A stretch of DNA of 64,000 bases from Chenopodium formosanum (lineage: Eukaryota > Streptophyta > Magnoliopsida > Caryophyllales > Amaranthaceae): positions 501,001-565,000 of the forward strand of contig CM044873.1 in NCBI GenBank assembly GCA_024500155.1, written 5' to 3'. Under the pieces are notes generated by a model. The model worked only from the letters and a program-made list of their open reading frames with translations. It had not been told where the DNA came from and did not search any database. The position numbers were made by a program, and so were the translations under genes. This document shows, one piece after another, positions 45,232 to 56,368 of the stretch. Numbering within the stretch: the first letter of the stretch is position 1; each line of letters opens with the position of its first letter.

Positions 45232-48213
45232 TTATCTAAGGACAGAAGACAATAAAAAACCAGGGGAGGAGCTAAAAGATGGAGGAAAGTTGCCTGTTGT
45301 CTTCTCGATGGACTTTACAAGCTCCTTAATGACATGTTTCAACATATAGATCTCATCAACTAGGTTTTTTGTTTCCCATTCTTGATCCATTCTGCAAAAA
45401 TATAATTAATAAAATTAAAAACACTCCTTTCTGAGAAAAAAAGTGCTGAATGCAAAGGCACATTCTTTCTTGTGCAATATTGTAGTAGAAAATTAATTGA
45501 CAATGAACACACACAAATATATGAAGGTATGCAAACAAACCAACACTTGGGGACAGCTAGCAAACAAGTTTTTTTTTTTTTTTTTTTTTTTTAAAGCAAA
45601 CAAGTTTGGTCATAGCTCTGAAGCAATAAACTCACAAACAATTTTATTTAAATCATTTAAGCTTAAACACTTATGTTCGATTTGTTTGCAGCCTTAAATC
45701 ATTTAACAGATAATAGAACTAACTAAAATAAGCTCATTGGACAAAATTAAACACTAAAAAATAATAAATCAGGCAAGAGTAATGTTTCAAGTAGGTAACT
45801 GACCTGGGTTTGGAGATAGGATTGTCACAGCAATGGGAAAAAAGCACCTTCACAACAGGGTGCAGATTGATTTTTACGTATGGTTCTGCAGAACCTTCTG
45901 AGCAACAACCAGAACAGCACCACGAATTTGGGTTAAGTAGAACTATTTGCATCATGGAAGATTTTGTCTTCAGATCCTTAACCACAGAGCGGAAGGACAG
46001 TTCATCTTTAGCACTTTCTAGGAGTTGGCAAGTGAACATTCTCTCCAATGTGTACTTACTGTCCACAACAGCCAAGTAATCAATGCATTTTCGGATGAAA
46101 ACCTTACCAATGCAAGGAATCATAAATAGGGAAGGAAATCAGCAGAAAGTTTCAACAATTACCTGAATAAGTCAGCTGATAACTCCGAGGGTGGAGAAAT
46201 TGAGATATTACATTTAAGAAGTCGAATGCCACCATCTAGTGGTTCAAAACCATCATTGCAAGGGTATGCACCCAGTGTACAACAACATTGAGGACATGCG
46301 AAATCAATCCAGTCGATATCTTTTGAAAGGCCATCTAATCTGAATAAAAAAGCATTTCCGAGATAGCAATTGAGGAAAGATTTCTGGTCAGCTTCAAGAG
46401 CAGCAGGACCACTAGCAGGTTCTTCCTTAGAAGACTCTAAAGTATCATGTTCACAACCGCAGTGTGCTGACTCAGCAACGGTAGTAGAACCAACCCTTGC
46501 AGGAGCACAAGATGGCTTCTCTTCTTGTCCTTCACGGAATTCTGAAGATTCTCTCTTCATATCTGTAGAGATGTGCTCTGAGCTAAGTTTTGCAGAAGAA
46601 TCATGCCATAAGGGACTTTCAACCGATATACTAGCACCAACATCGCTAATAGAATTAACAGCAATGTCACCCAACCCCTCGTTCTCACCGCTTCTAATTA
46701 TATCTGCCTTTGGATAATTAAATCCTGAGATATCATCCTTGCAAAGAATGACAGATGCAGCAGTTAATAGCCATGTGCCCTCAGCACACCTATAGGATTT
46801 GACATATTTATCCACAAGCTTCTCACTGATCCCTCCAAATGAGCAGCAGCAAGTCCCAAACCAATTGTCAGCTACATCAGTCCAGTTAACAGAAGGCAAG
46901 TCCACCAAACACCTATACTCACATAAGACAAATGTAATGAATTTCACATTGTTGTGCCAAATTAGCAACAGAGTGCAGCATGGATATGCAGATAATCACG
47001 AACTCAAAGAGATTATTATTCATATAGAATTCAAGGTTAAAAATGAAAGGCCTAGAGATGTCATATAGAGGGAATACTGAAACAGAGCCCTCAAATAATA
47101 CACTGATATGTGAAACAAAGAATTATAGAACTACAAAACGTAATGATAGTGATTAGCTAACTCACTCGTAGATATCCAACAAAGAGTTGCAGTTAAGAAA
47201 CTAGAACAGATAGTATTGACTCACAAAGTCACAAACTACAAAGGGACAGAATGCTTATAGCCTTAATCTGCACAGAAGATCAGAACGCAACTAAATTTTT
47301 CATTGGCTTATAGCATCACATCAGAACACTCATTAGCCCGTACTCCGCAACAATTGATGATCAATGCATATCATTTTCTATTACCGCAACGTTTAAACAA
47401 CTTCAAACGTAATTCATCTTTCATTTATAGTTCGATCCTTAGTAACAAACTACATTTTGCCTTTCGACTGACAGTAAATGCAATCAGCAGTTGAACATAC
47501 ATCTAATTGTTTGTAAGAGAACCAATTCACAACAGCATTGTAATAACCATGAACAATATATCAATAACACAACATCATGACGAAAAAAAAAATATCAACT
47601 AAAAAGAAAAAAATCACTACCTTACAGAACGGTTAGTCAGCTTAAACGCACATTTTCTGCAATAGAAGTCCACATCTCCTTTGGACGACAAAGCCTTAAA
47701 ATCTACTCCAACACAACAACAATTCACAAAATTTAAGTTAAAAACAATCAATAATTAACTTAAAAACAATAAAATTCAAAGAATTGAACAAATTATCGAA
47801 CCAGAATCCATGGAAAGCGGCTCAAGAAAACCGCCGGATGAAGAAACCGCGCCAAATTCATCTCCAGAACTAAGTTCAGAAATAAAGCTGGAAACAATTG
47901 GATGATCAACAGAAAGAAGAAGAGGAATTTTAATTTGAATGTGATCTTCAAGAGCATTGACATTGAGAGGATTATCGAGGTCGACTAAAACCCTAGGTAG
48001 CGGAACGAAGAGAGAGACTGGATTTTGGGATTTATGATGGTTCCAAGTTAAGATGACAAGTGATTTTTCGAACTTTAAATCAACATTGAGATCAATGCAA
48101 TGAGTAATTGGATTGATTTCTGGGGAGAAGATGAACAGTTTGAGGAGAGGTATGTGAGATTGAGCTTCCCAGGTGTACCGCCATTTTTTAGGGTTTTGAT
48201 TTTCGGACAACAT
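45232..48213 (-). CDS. HECT-like E2-binding protein (UBE3D family), 5 exons, 552 aa
   Basis: Minus-strand exons: 48213-47802, 47702-47626, 46917-46163, 46058-45804, 45391-45232 (1,659 nt; phases agree). The N-terminus KKWRYTWEAQSHIP and the cysteine-rich segments FYCRKC (152-155), TCCCSFGG, FACPQCCC and NSWCCSGCC follow the plant proteins annotated as HECT-like ubiquitin-conjugating-enzyme-binding (HECT_2, UBE3D homologues). A variable acidic linker (about 250-340) separates the two conserved halves. UBE3D binds UbcH10-type E2s and has E3 activity in animals; the plant role is inferred. The exon 3 acceptor is the least sure: GTGAG|TATAGG keeps the frame, whereas TATAG|GTG would break it. A Mutator-like element lies 84 bp upstream of the ATG. 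Confidence 0.82.
45569..45592 (+). repeat. Poly-T tract in intron 4 of the UBE3D-like gene
   Basis: An uninterrupted run of about 22 T on the plus strand, inside the intron between exons 4 and 5. Confidence 0.8.
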
Positions 48214-48296
48214 ATTGTTTTTGAAAAAACCTGCTCAGTAATCTAGCAGAGTAGCGGTTAGCGGACTGTGCTACGAGTAGAAACTAGAAAATTTAA

Positions 48297-49293
48297 GGAA
48301 AAATTGTCAAAAATAATACAACGTTTGAGCGGTCCGCCAAAAATAAGTTAATCTTTAGATTATTTTTGAATAATACAACCTTTTGAGGGTATCTGCTTTA
48401 AACGAGTCATTTCACCCACAACCTTAAGAACCGGTTAATTAACTCTTAATTAAAAGTTTCATTACAAATAAAAACTTTAACTATGGTAATTAATAATACA
48501 AATAATTAAAATCTTAAAAAAAAAAAAAAAAAAAACCACCTCCACCACCACAGCCACCCCCTTCCCATTCCCCGGTGAGCTGCCAGCCCAGAACTCCAGC
48601 GCCGGCCCCTACCCCGGCGCCGGCGACGACCCCTTCTCCATCCCGCACGTCGCTGTCCCTTTCTCTCTCTTCTCTCTTTCCCTTCAAAACCACCGGTCCA
48701 CCATCATCGGAACCCTCTCTCCCCCACAAAACCACCTAAAACCCATCCCCCACCCTCGAAAAACTCAAACCGAACCTCCCTAGGGTTTCGCTCAAGCTTT
48801 TTCGGGGGTGGGGGATGGGTTTTAGATTGTTTTTTAGGGAAGGAAGGTTTCGGTGATGGTTGTTTTGTGGGGAATAGAGAAGGGAGCGAGGTGCGGGATA
48901 GGGGGTTGGCGCCGGCGCTGGGGGAGGGGGGATCTGGGTTCGGCCGGCGCCGGTTGCTGGGTGGGCAGTTAGCCGGGGAAAGGGATGGCTGGTGGAGGAG
49001 GTGCCTGGTGGAGGAGGAGGTCGGTGATTTTTTTAAAAAAAAAAATAAATTAATAATTAATAATCTTTATCTTAAATTAAAAACATTAAATAAATATTTA
49101 AAAATCAATTTAAATTATCAAACCAATAAGATTATGACATGTGTCTCATTTAACCAGTTAATTAGGTCACTAACCGGTCATAACTTGTTTAAAGCGGATA
49201 CCCTTAAAAGGTTGTATTATTCAGAAATAATCGAAAGGTTGACTTGTTTTTGGCGGACCGCTCAAAGGTTGTATTATTTTTGACAATTTTTCC
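48297..49293. mobile_element. Mutator-like foldback element B
   Basis: Perfect 9-bp duplication AAAATTTAA (48288-48296 and 49294-49302). Terminal inverted repeats of about 150 bp start GGAAAAATTGTCAAAAATAA and include the nearly matching TTTGAGCGGTCCGCCAAAAA. The GC-rich centre is itself a palindrome, with AAAACCCATCCCCCACCC pairing with GGGTGGGGGATGGGTTTT around 48745-48825. The whole 997 bp could fold on itself. No transposase. Confidence 0.92.
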
Positions 49294-49302
49294 AAAATTT
49301 AA

Positions 49303-50488
49303 TTCGTACGAGCAGATTGTTTTTTTTTTTTTTTTTTTTTGCAAAGGATTGAAGACATGTCATGAGTAATAACTAATCTATCTTTGTACTTCTCATTACA
49401 TTATCTAATTATTGTTATTTGTCTTAATCTTCCCTCTTTAATTCACGTATAAATTTCCAAACAGGAATGTAATTTAGGGACGGAGGGAGTACTTCTTAAG
49501 TATGGAGTCCTAGTCTAATTAACATACTCCATATTTGTCAAGAATATCAACGCACAAATTTAACCATTACGAGTACTATTTGTAACATGTTTATCCTATC
49601 ATTGTACATAGCGTCATAGCCTAAACATTTATCAATTTAAGATAGTGTACGAGAATAGTGTAAAAGTTAAAATGGTGCACTTAAAAAACACATGAAGGCA
49701 GCAGTATTCTCTAGTCTATATGCCTTTGTTGAAACTACGTAGTATATGAAATTCTAGTACTTCGTGGAATGTAGATACTATGTTACACTTTTTTCTTCTT
49801 ATCAAGTATCCCATTTGAACTTTTTACCCTATTCACTTAATCCATTTTAATCAATGTTACAACAATAATTTATACCTAGGTGAATAATGAGAATAAAGAA
49901 CCAATTTAAGTCATTGATCGCGCTCTATCTAATGAGTAATGACTCACGTTTCGATGTTTCACCCATTCTTGTTAATGACATTTCAATAATTTCGCAGATT
50001 TTCAAACTGTTTTCCAATATTACTCCGTACTTTTTTAAAAAGCATTTAAGGCAATGTCATTTAATTTATGACTGATTTCATTTACATTTTAGAAATAAAA
50101 TTGAAAACTATTTTGTAAAGTTGAAAATTTAAGAAAATGTCATTTATTAACATGGGAAGCATGTGAACTGTTCGATTAACATAATCTAAGGGCTTAGATT
50201 AGTTCCTAGTTCTCATTTGGAATTGTCTCGATATATAATTTGAGAAACCAATTTTTGTACATTAAAGAGATAGCAAATATGATCAAAGTTGATACAAAAC
50301 TTAAGCATGCCAGGAGATGAAAGGAGTAAACAAATGACGTGCAGACCGTGTAATAAGACATACACATATATAATTAGTATAATTATGAATGGCACAAAAA
50401 GTGATACACTTAATTTAAAAAGTGATGCTTAATAAAAAAAATAATAAAAAAGCAAAACTAAAGAAAAAGTGGTGCTCTTAATTTGGGT
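49303..50488. other. Intergenic DNA with a solo mariner/Stowaway end
   Basis: AT-rich. GGGACGGAGGGAGTA near 49477-49491 is a right-hand Stowaway/mariner terminus without a visible left partner. No gene recognised. Confidence 0.45.
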
Positions 50489-51196
50489 CAGTTGAGCATG
50501 GGACGGGTACCCGTATCGTTAGTATAAACGGTTCAGGTACCCGATAACCAAAATCACTAAAAGTGATACCCATAATCGAAACCGATAAGTTCGGGTCCCC
50601 GGATTTTCGGATCGGTTATCGGGTACCCAATAAGATACCCAATAATGATAATTAAACTTAATTATGTAGTTATTATGATATAATTTATAACTAATTAACA
50701 ACAATACCATATGATCTTGACCAAATTATTAATTATATTACTAATCATTGATATTACAAAGTGATTATGATGTAAAGTAAAAGTTTAGATTTATATTACT
50801 CCCTCCGTTCCGGTTTAGTTGCAACGGTTTGACTGGCGCTGGATTTTATGCAAAGTAATTGACTTGTTTATTATAATGTATGTAAGTTGGTAGTGGGCAT
50901 TTTTTTATTATAGCTAGTGGAAGTGGGCCATAGCAATTTTTTTTTTTTTTTTTGGGGGGGGGGGGAGGGGGTGGGGTGTGCTGTTGGATACACGTGCATC
51001 TAACATGTGAATCCAAATAAATTTGATTCCTTTTTTAATTTTTGCCGGCAAACACCATAGTGGATTTCATTCCACCGCCAATTTTTTCATTACACCACAA
51101 TACCAAAATTCAAAACTAAAAATTTCAACAAAATTCACTTTATTATACCGCCAACATTTGATCCCATCACTAGAATTCACTTTATAATTTTCCCTC

Positions 51197-51772
51197 TTGA
51201 TTTTTTTGGTGAAAATTCAAATAATTTTTGTACACATCCCCTTTTTTGTCACAAAAGAAGCTTATAGGAACATGTTAATCAGACAAGTGATCCCAGCAAT
51301 CATGCAAAAGTGGCCAGATAATGATCAAGGTCCAATCTATTTGCAACAAGACAATGCAAGACCTCACATAGAAGTACAAGACAGAGACTTCATGGAAGCT
51401 GTGCAAAATTCCAACAAAGACTTAAGGTTAGTATTCCAACCTCCTAATAGCCCAGATATGAATGTGTTAGACCTTGGATTTTTTAGGGCGATACAATCCC
51501 TCAAGGATCAAACAGCCCCAAAAAACACCAAGGAGCTGGTCAAGAATGTTAAAAATGCATTTAGGGAGTATTGTCCAACTAAAGGGAATAGAGTGTTCCT
51601 TAGTCTCCAATTGGTGTTAATTCAAGTGATGAGAGTAAAGGGGAGCAATAATTACTTGCAAAAACATGTTGGAAAAGAAGCTTTAGAGAGACAAGGACTA
51701 CTTCCTATTGTTTTCTCTCCATCTCCAAGTCTTGTTGAAGAATGTTTGGCATACGTTGAAGCAATGCAGTAG
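51197..51772 (+). pseudogene. Mariner-like transposase, C-terminal part only
   Basis: The 191-codon frame matches the C-terminal half of plant mariner transposases. Catalytic Asp52 lies in QQDNARPH and Asp92 in PPNSPDMNVLDLGFF. There are exactly 39 residues between them, the DD39D spacing of plant mariners. The DNA-binding half and the first catalytic Asp (IDEKWF region) are absent. Only 398 bp separate this frame from the element's left end, too little to hold them. It cannot be active alone. Confidence 0.9.
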
Positions 51773-52349
51773 ACAATTTGAAGTGATGAACTTGCAACTT
51801 TTGGAAGCTAAAAAGTCAAATGATTAATTTTGTAAAGTTTTTGAAAGCATAATTGTAAACAATCAAAACTAGCAGTAGATTAGTGGAGAGATATTATATG
51901 AACCTCCCTAATACTTTTGTAAATTTTTTGTAAGCATCAATTATTAATGGGAAGATCAAGTACTAACATAAATTAGCTTGTCATTCAATTTACAGAGTAC
52001 CTAATTCATTTACTACTACACCACCAAGTAAACAACACAATAACACTACGGAGTACATCTTCTAAGAGTACTCATTTTTTGCCTAACAATTACAACATCA
52101 CAAGCACTAGATTATACTTAATGGGAACATCACAACATGCATAGCTTACCAACATCACAAGCAGTAGATTAATACTTGATGGGAACATCAAATAAGAATA
52201 ACTAACACAATAATCCACCACTATTCACTTCCGGAACTATGACCCATCATATGTCGTGAAGGAATTATGTCTTCGATAAGTGCAATTACTAGATATATCA
52301 AGGATCACTATTATGGAGATAATAAGTTCATTTTATAGGGTCGTCAATA

Positions 52350-53030
52350 TCTGGTGCTAGATATGATAATTGATCTTTGGGTTAGTTAAATAGCCCAAAG
52401 CCTTATAGAATGGATCCTATGAGGTCACACAACAAGGGTATTGGGTTAAACAAGTAAGAGACCCATTAATGGGCCTCATGAGATTATGACATACCATGTA
52501 GAGTGTTGGGCTAGAGTAGTGTGTTTAGGATAAGAGTTTTGGGCTTTTGACATGGGCTCTTATTTAGAGATGTGATCTATAAATAAGATCCATGCCTAGG
52601 GTTGCAAGAAAGTAGTAACAATCAACATACAATAGATTGTGAAAGAAGAAACCAAGCCCCAAAAACCCTAAACACTCTCCTCACTCACGGCCCTCCCCTC
52701 TCCCCTTCACGTCCGTACGTGCGGCTCCCCTCATGGTGGCTCATGGTGTTCGTCGTGGTGGTTCATGGTTAGCTCGTGTCTCTCTTCTCCGTTGAAGGTT
52801 GATTGAAGCGTTCAGTCACGACTAATTAGCATTAGTGGAGGTTTAACTTGTTCCCGTGGACCAAGTAGAGGAATCACGCTTGGGGTTCTTTATCTCCCAT
52901 TGTTCTTGCTTGATCGCACGTGGAATCACGCTTCAAAGGTACAATTATGTGTTCTTTATGTGTTATGCAATGATCCTTGGATTAGGTACTGTATGAATAT
53001 GATTCATGTTTATTTCCGCTGCGTAGTACC
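52350..53030 (+). mobile_element. Possible solo LTR inside the mariner element
   Basis: Begins near TGGTGCTAGATATG. It has TATAAATA at 52578-52585, a leader-like CCCTAAACACTCTCCTCACTC stretch, and ends near TTATTTCCGCTGCG, a phrase common at Copia LTR 3' ends. No target duplication was identified, so boundaries are uncertain. Confidence 0.35.
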
Positions 53031-53514
53031 TATAAACTCCTACATGTAGTTCAATAATTGGGACATAACCCTTCAACATCTGAAAAATGTCTTCTTTTGA
53101 TACATTACCTTTTCTTTTTCTAGATTTCAACTTACCTTTCCCAGAATTTTTAAATTGACGTCCGCTACTACATCGAATTAGCTTTGGAGCTACACACATA
53201 GGAGTGGTAGCCACTTCACGTTCTGGAGTGTCGGGAACAACCCACTCTCCATACTCTACTGAAAAAAATGCACTTGGAAGAAAAACGTCTGGTGGAGTAG
53301 TCACTTCACGCTCTCGAGTGTGGAGAACGTCTGGCGGAGTTTCAGGAACTATTGAAAATGGTTCTACAGAATTATCGACCCAAACCCCAATTACATCAGA
53401 ATTGGGGTAGATGAATGAGTCTTGATCTTTGTTTTTAGCTAAATCAGGATTAATTTGATGTTTTTCAGTATCATCCATGAGGTTTTTTCTCAAATCTACA
53501 GTCATTTGTTTCAT
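52963..53514 (-). CDS. Unrecognised 183-aa ORF antisense in the mariner element
   Basis: The acidic N-terminal part carries an internal near-repeat (HTREREVTTPPDVF and TPEREVATTPMCV). A basic patch KGKLKSRKRKGNVSKEDIFQ follows, then the frame runs into the LTR-like DNA, so the last ~25 residues are probably foreign. The upstream minus-strand DNA (53515-53610) is leader-like. It might be the displaced N-terminus of a mariner transposase after an internal inversion, or a captured host fragment. No domain is recognised. Confidence 0.4.
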   Translation of the reverse strand: MKQMTVDLRKNLMDDTEKHQINPDLAKNKDQDSFIYPNSDVIGVWVDNSVEPFSIVPETPPDVLHTREREVTTPPDVFLPSAFFSVEYGEWVVPDTPEREVATTPMCVAPKLIRCSSGRQFKNSGKGKLKSRKRKGNVSKEDIFQMLKGYVPIIELHVGVYRYYAAEINMNHIHTVPNPRIIA

Positions 53515-53659
53515 GATTTGGGGAAGAAGATGAATGGAAAGAACCTTGAAAATGGGTTAAAATAATTTGGAGTGAGAAAGTGAATTGCAAAAGTAAAAGT
53601 AAAATTAAAAAAAAAAAATATGAAGGAAAGAAAGTGGCATGTGAAGTGAAATTAGATCA

Positions 53660-53700
53660 GGGGGTAGGGGTAGGGGTAGGGGTAGGGTTGGGGGGGGGGG
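53660..53700 (+). repeat. (TAGGGG)n plus poly-G
   Basis: Four TAGGGG units followed by a poly-G run. It lies inside the mariner element near its right end. Confidence 0.8.
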
Positions 53701-54406
53701 GTTGGTGTAAATTTTTTATCATTTTTTTACAAAAGTGAAATAATAGTGGGCCATTGATATTTGAGATAAATATTAAAAAAATAGTGGGACCATGCCTTTT
53801 ATAGAAATGTTGCAAGTAATTTGGGACGGCCTTATAAGGAAAGTGATGCAAGTAATTTGGGACGGAGGGAGTAATAGATTAAAGTAGGGAAAAAAATTAA
53901 AAAAAAAATGCTTATCGGACCGGATCGAGTAACCATTAATTTTAAAATGATACCCATAACCATACCCAATAACAAATTATCGGAACGAATCAACGAATAC
54001 CTGAACCGTTATAGTTATCGAATCGGATACCCTAATTTTCGGAACAGTTACGGATCGGTTTTTCGGGTAGTTTTGCTCAGCCATAGTTTAGGCACGTACT
54101 CGTAAAGTCGTAAGTTGTAAGTCGTAACCGCTTAAATAATGTGGCAGTAAAATACATCTCACTGAGTCACTGATCTCACTCTCTCTCGCGCCCCCATTTT
54201 GTGAGCCGTGGAATAGAAGGGTTTGTAAAATTGCCGATTTCTTCTCCAACCCCTGCTACTACTATAATTATTGGGTACTGGAATTATGTAAGTCATACAA
54301 TCCCTTTATTCTACTTTTAGTGAAATTGATCATAATTTCATGCCGATTCTAAATTTCTAACCCATTTTTGTAATTGAATTTCTGGTAGATTGAAATCTGA
54401 AATATC

Positions 54407-56368
54407 ATGAAAACTAGGTCGAAGAAGCAAAGGGTTTGCGATAAAGATGATGATACCAGAGATAGATTAAGCGAATTGCCAAATGATGTACTTGTTCAGT
54501 TGTTCACATACTATCTTTTCTGCCAATTAGAGATGCTATAAGAACTGTCATAATTCGCGGATTTGGTGATCTTTGGACTTTGACTCCTACTCTTAGATTA
54601 TCTGGCAATGAGGAAATATTGATCAACAATGTGATCAAATATCATAATAATCCCATTATAAACCTGCTTGAGTTAAATTTTGCATATGGGGTTTCACAGG
54701 ATAAGTTAATGAAATGGATTAAATTTGGTTTAAGAAAAAAATCTAAGGTGTTGAAGGTTCATTCTACGTGGGAAGATGGTTTATTTCACTTGCCACCTCG
54801 AGTTTTTCGTAGTCAGTGTGTTGTTCTTGAGCTTGCAGAAGTGGTGATGGAGCCACCACGTAGGGTGTACATGGGATCATTGAGAACATTGGTGCTTAAC
54901 CGTGTTGCTTTAACTAATGAAATGTTTCGATTTATGATAAATGGTTGCCCATGTTTACAAGAATTGTCTATAATAGATCCTCTTTTATTGCGAAAGCTGC
55001 ATTTTACTGCTCCAAGCATTGAGACGCTGTCTCTTGATCTCTTATCAGAGTCTACGATGAAAGTACCCATAAATGACTCACCCGAACCATACTCACTTGA
55101 TTGCCCTAACATCAAGTTCTTGCGTGTTGAAAAAGCACACTTGGATTTTCTTAAAGTGGTGGATGTTTCATCAGTCCGTGTAGGAACAATCAGAAACTGT
55201 TTCTTTTTCGAAGATCAAGATATGGATGCTAGGAGTGTTCACCATTTTGAATTATTACTTGACAAATTTCAAAATGGTGAGTTTTTCCAGCAGGGAAACA
55301 AAGCTTGTCACGTGAGTTGTTTTCTTTCTCTTTCTTTTGATGAATTCTGCACTTTTGCTTTTATAATGGTGGGTAGTTTTTTCTCTTCACTTTCTTGTAG
55401 TTGAGATTTATGTTATATATGAAGGCTTGAGCACTTGTAGACTTGTAGTACGGAGTAGTATATTATGTGAACCTCTCAAGTCATTTAGAGTTTAGACTTC
55501 AGTTTCTCAGTCTCTTAACTTGAGTGACCATTACCCTGATTGTGGTGTAACAAATATGTTCGGCTAATGGCTACTGTACATGTAGTCTAACAAACCGATG
55601 TTAACCAAATGTGATTGTCGAAACCAAACTATTTCTCTGTTTGTTCCGAGAGATTCAAGCAATTTTTTCCCAAGTAACTTATTGAGTTGCAGTGTTTCTT
55701 ATTGCATTGCAGTGTTTTCTAGCTCTGTTATCAGGTTGTTCACTCCTTGGTCTTACAGGCTATAAATTTGACAATAACTCGAAGAAACAAAGTACAAGTA
55801 ATAGTTCTGATTTTATTTGTTTCAGCAATTAAAACACTGTGGACATGAATTTAATGACAAACTAAATGAGCTATGCAATCTATGGACGCATATAGCTCTG
55901 AGGCCTGGGTTCCATGGAAGCTGTCTGCTAGGCATGTTCAGATTGCTGGGCAACTCATACAAGTTGGAGGTACTTATAATATATGCTAATGGGGTGAGCT
56001 GTTTTGTACTTTTGTATAACAAGTTTTTTAGCTAATATCGCGATCCACCATTTAATATATCTAACATTATAATCTTTCATATAATTTCAGGAGTTTTGTT
56101 GTGATTGCAATACACAACTTGTGCAAGATGTTTCTTCTTCTTTAGACATTCATAGACTTAAAAATGTCTCTATTCGCGAGTATGAGAAGCCTAGCAAAAC
56201 TCTTCTTCAGCTGATAGATTTCTGCTTAAAAAATCAGACAGCTTGAAGAAATTGGTTATTTCCTGCAATAGAAAGGATCAACTCTTTTCAACCGAGGGCC
56301 AAGAGTTCATCTTGCAGTTGTTGAGCTTACCAAGGGCTTCACGAAATGCAAGCATTGTCTTTGCCTGA
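54407..56368 (+). pseudogene. F-box/LRR (FBD-type) gene with two frameshifts
   Basis: Exons 54407-55311, 55826-55969 and 56091-56368 have GT-AG junctions in phase 0. The F-box begins DRLSELPNDVLVQLFT. The frame then breaks near 54510-54516 (TTCACATACTATC; one base short of TYLSFLPIRDAIRT). The following frame is open through leucine-rich repeats such as LEVLxL-like blocks and GCPCLQELSI. A second break falls in an A6 run near 56230, after which LKKLVISCNRKD..LPRASRNASIVFA completes an FBD-like tail. F-box proteins are SCF substrate adaptors, and this FBD/LRR class is large and fast-turning in plants, so a decayed copy is plausible. Single-base consensus errors are the alternative. Confidence 0.75.

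Larger units (their letters stand above)
50799..53871 (+). mobile_element. Mariner-like element (Tc1/mariner), rearranged
   Basis: TA duplications at 50797-50798 and 53872-53873 enclose 3,073 bp. The ends CTCCCTCCGTTCCGG and AATTTGGGACGGAGGGAG are inverted repeats of the plant mariner/Stowaway type. It holds a truncated transposase (51197-51772, +), an LTR-like insertion (about 52350-53030) and an antisense ORF (52963-53514). Non-autonomous now. Confidence 0.85.
50489..54083. mobile_element. Putative hAT-like element split by a mariner insertion
   Basis: Flanks of the mariner element mirror each other. On the left are CAGTTGAGCATGGGACGGGT and CGGATCGGTTATCGGGTACC. On the right are CGGATCGGTTTTTCGGGTAG and TTTTGCTCAGCCA. 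Ends reading (TG)AGCA with CCGATCCG-type subterminal repeats recall small hAT elements. No clean 8-bp target duplication was found, so the class is tentative. Confidence 0.35.

Noticed and set aside
48514..49283. Open frames of 73 and 138 codons
   Set aside because: Lie inside Mutator-like element B and run through its inverted repeat.
53660..53700. Interstitial telomere repeat
   Set aside because: The unit is TAGGGG, not plant TTTAGGG, and only about four copies precede poly-G.
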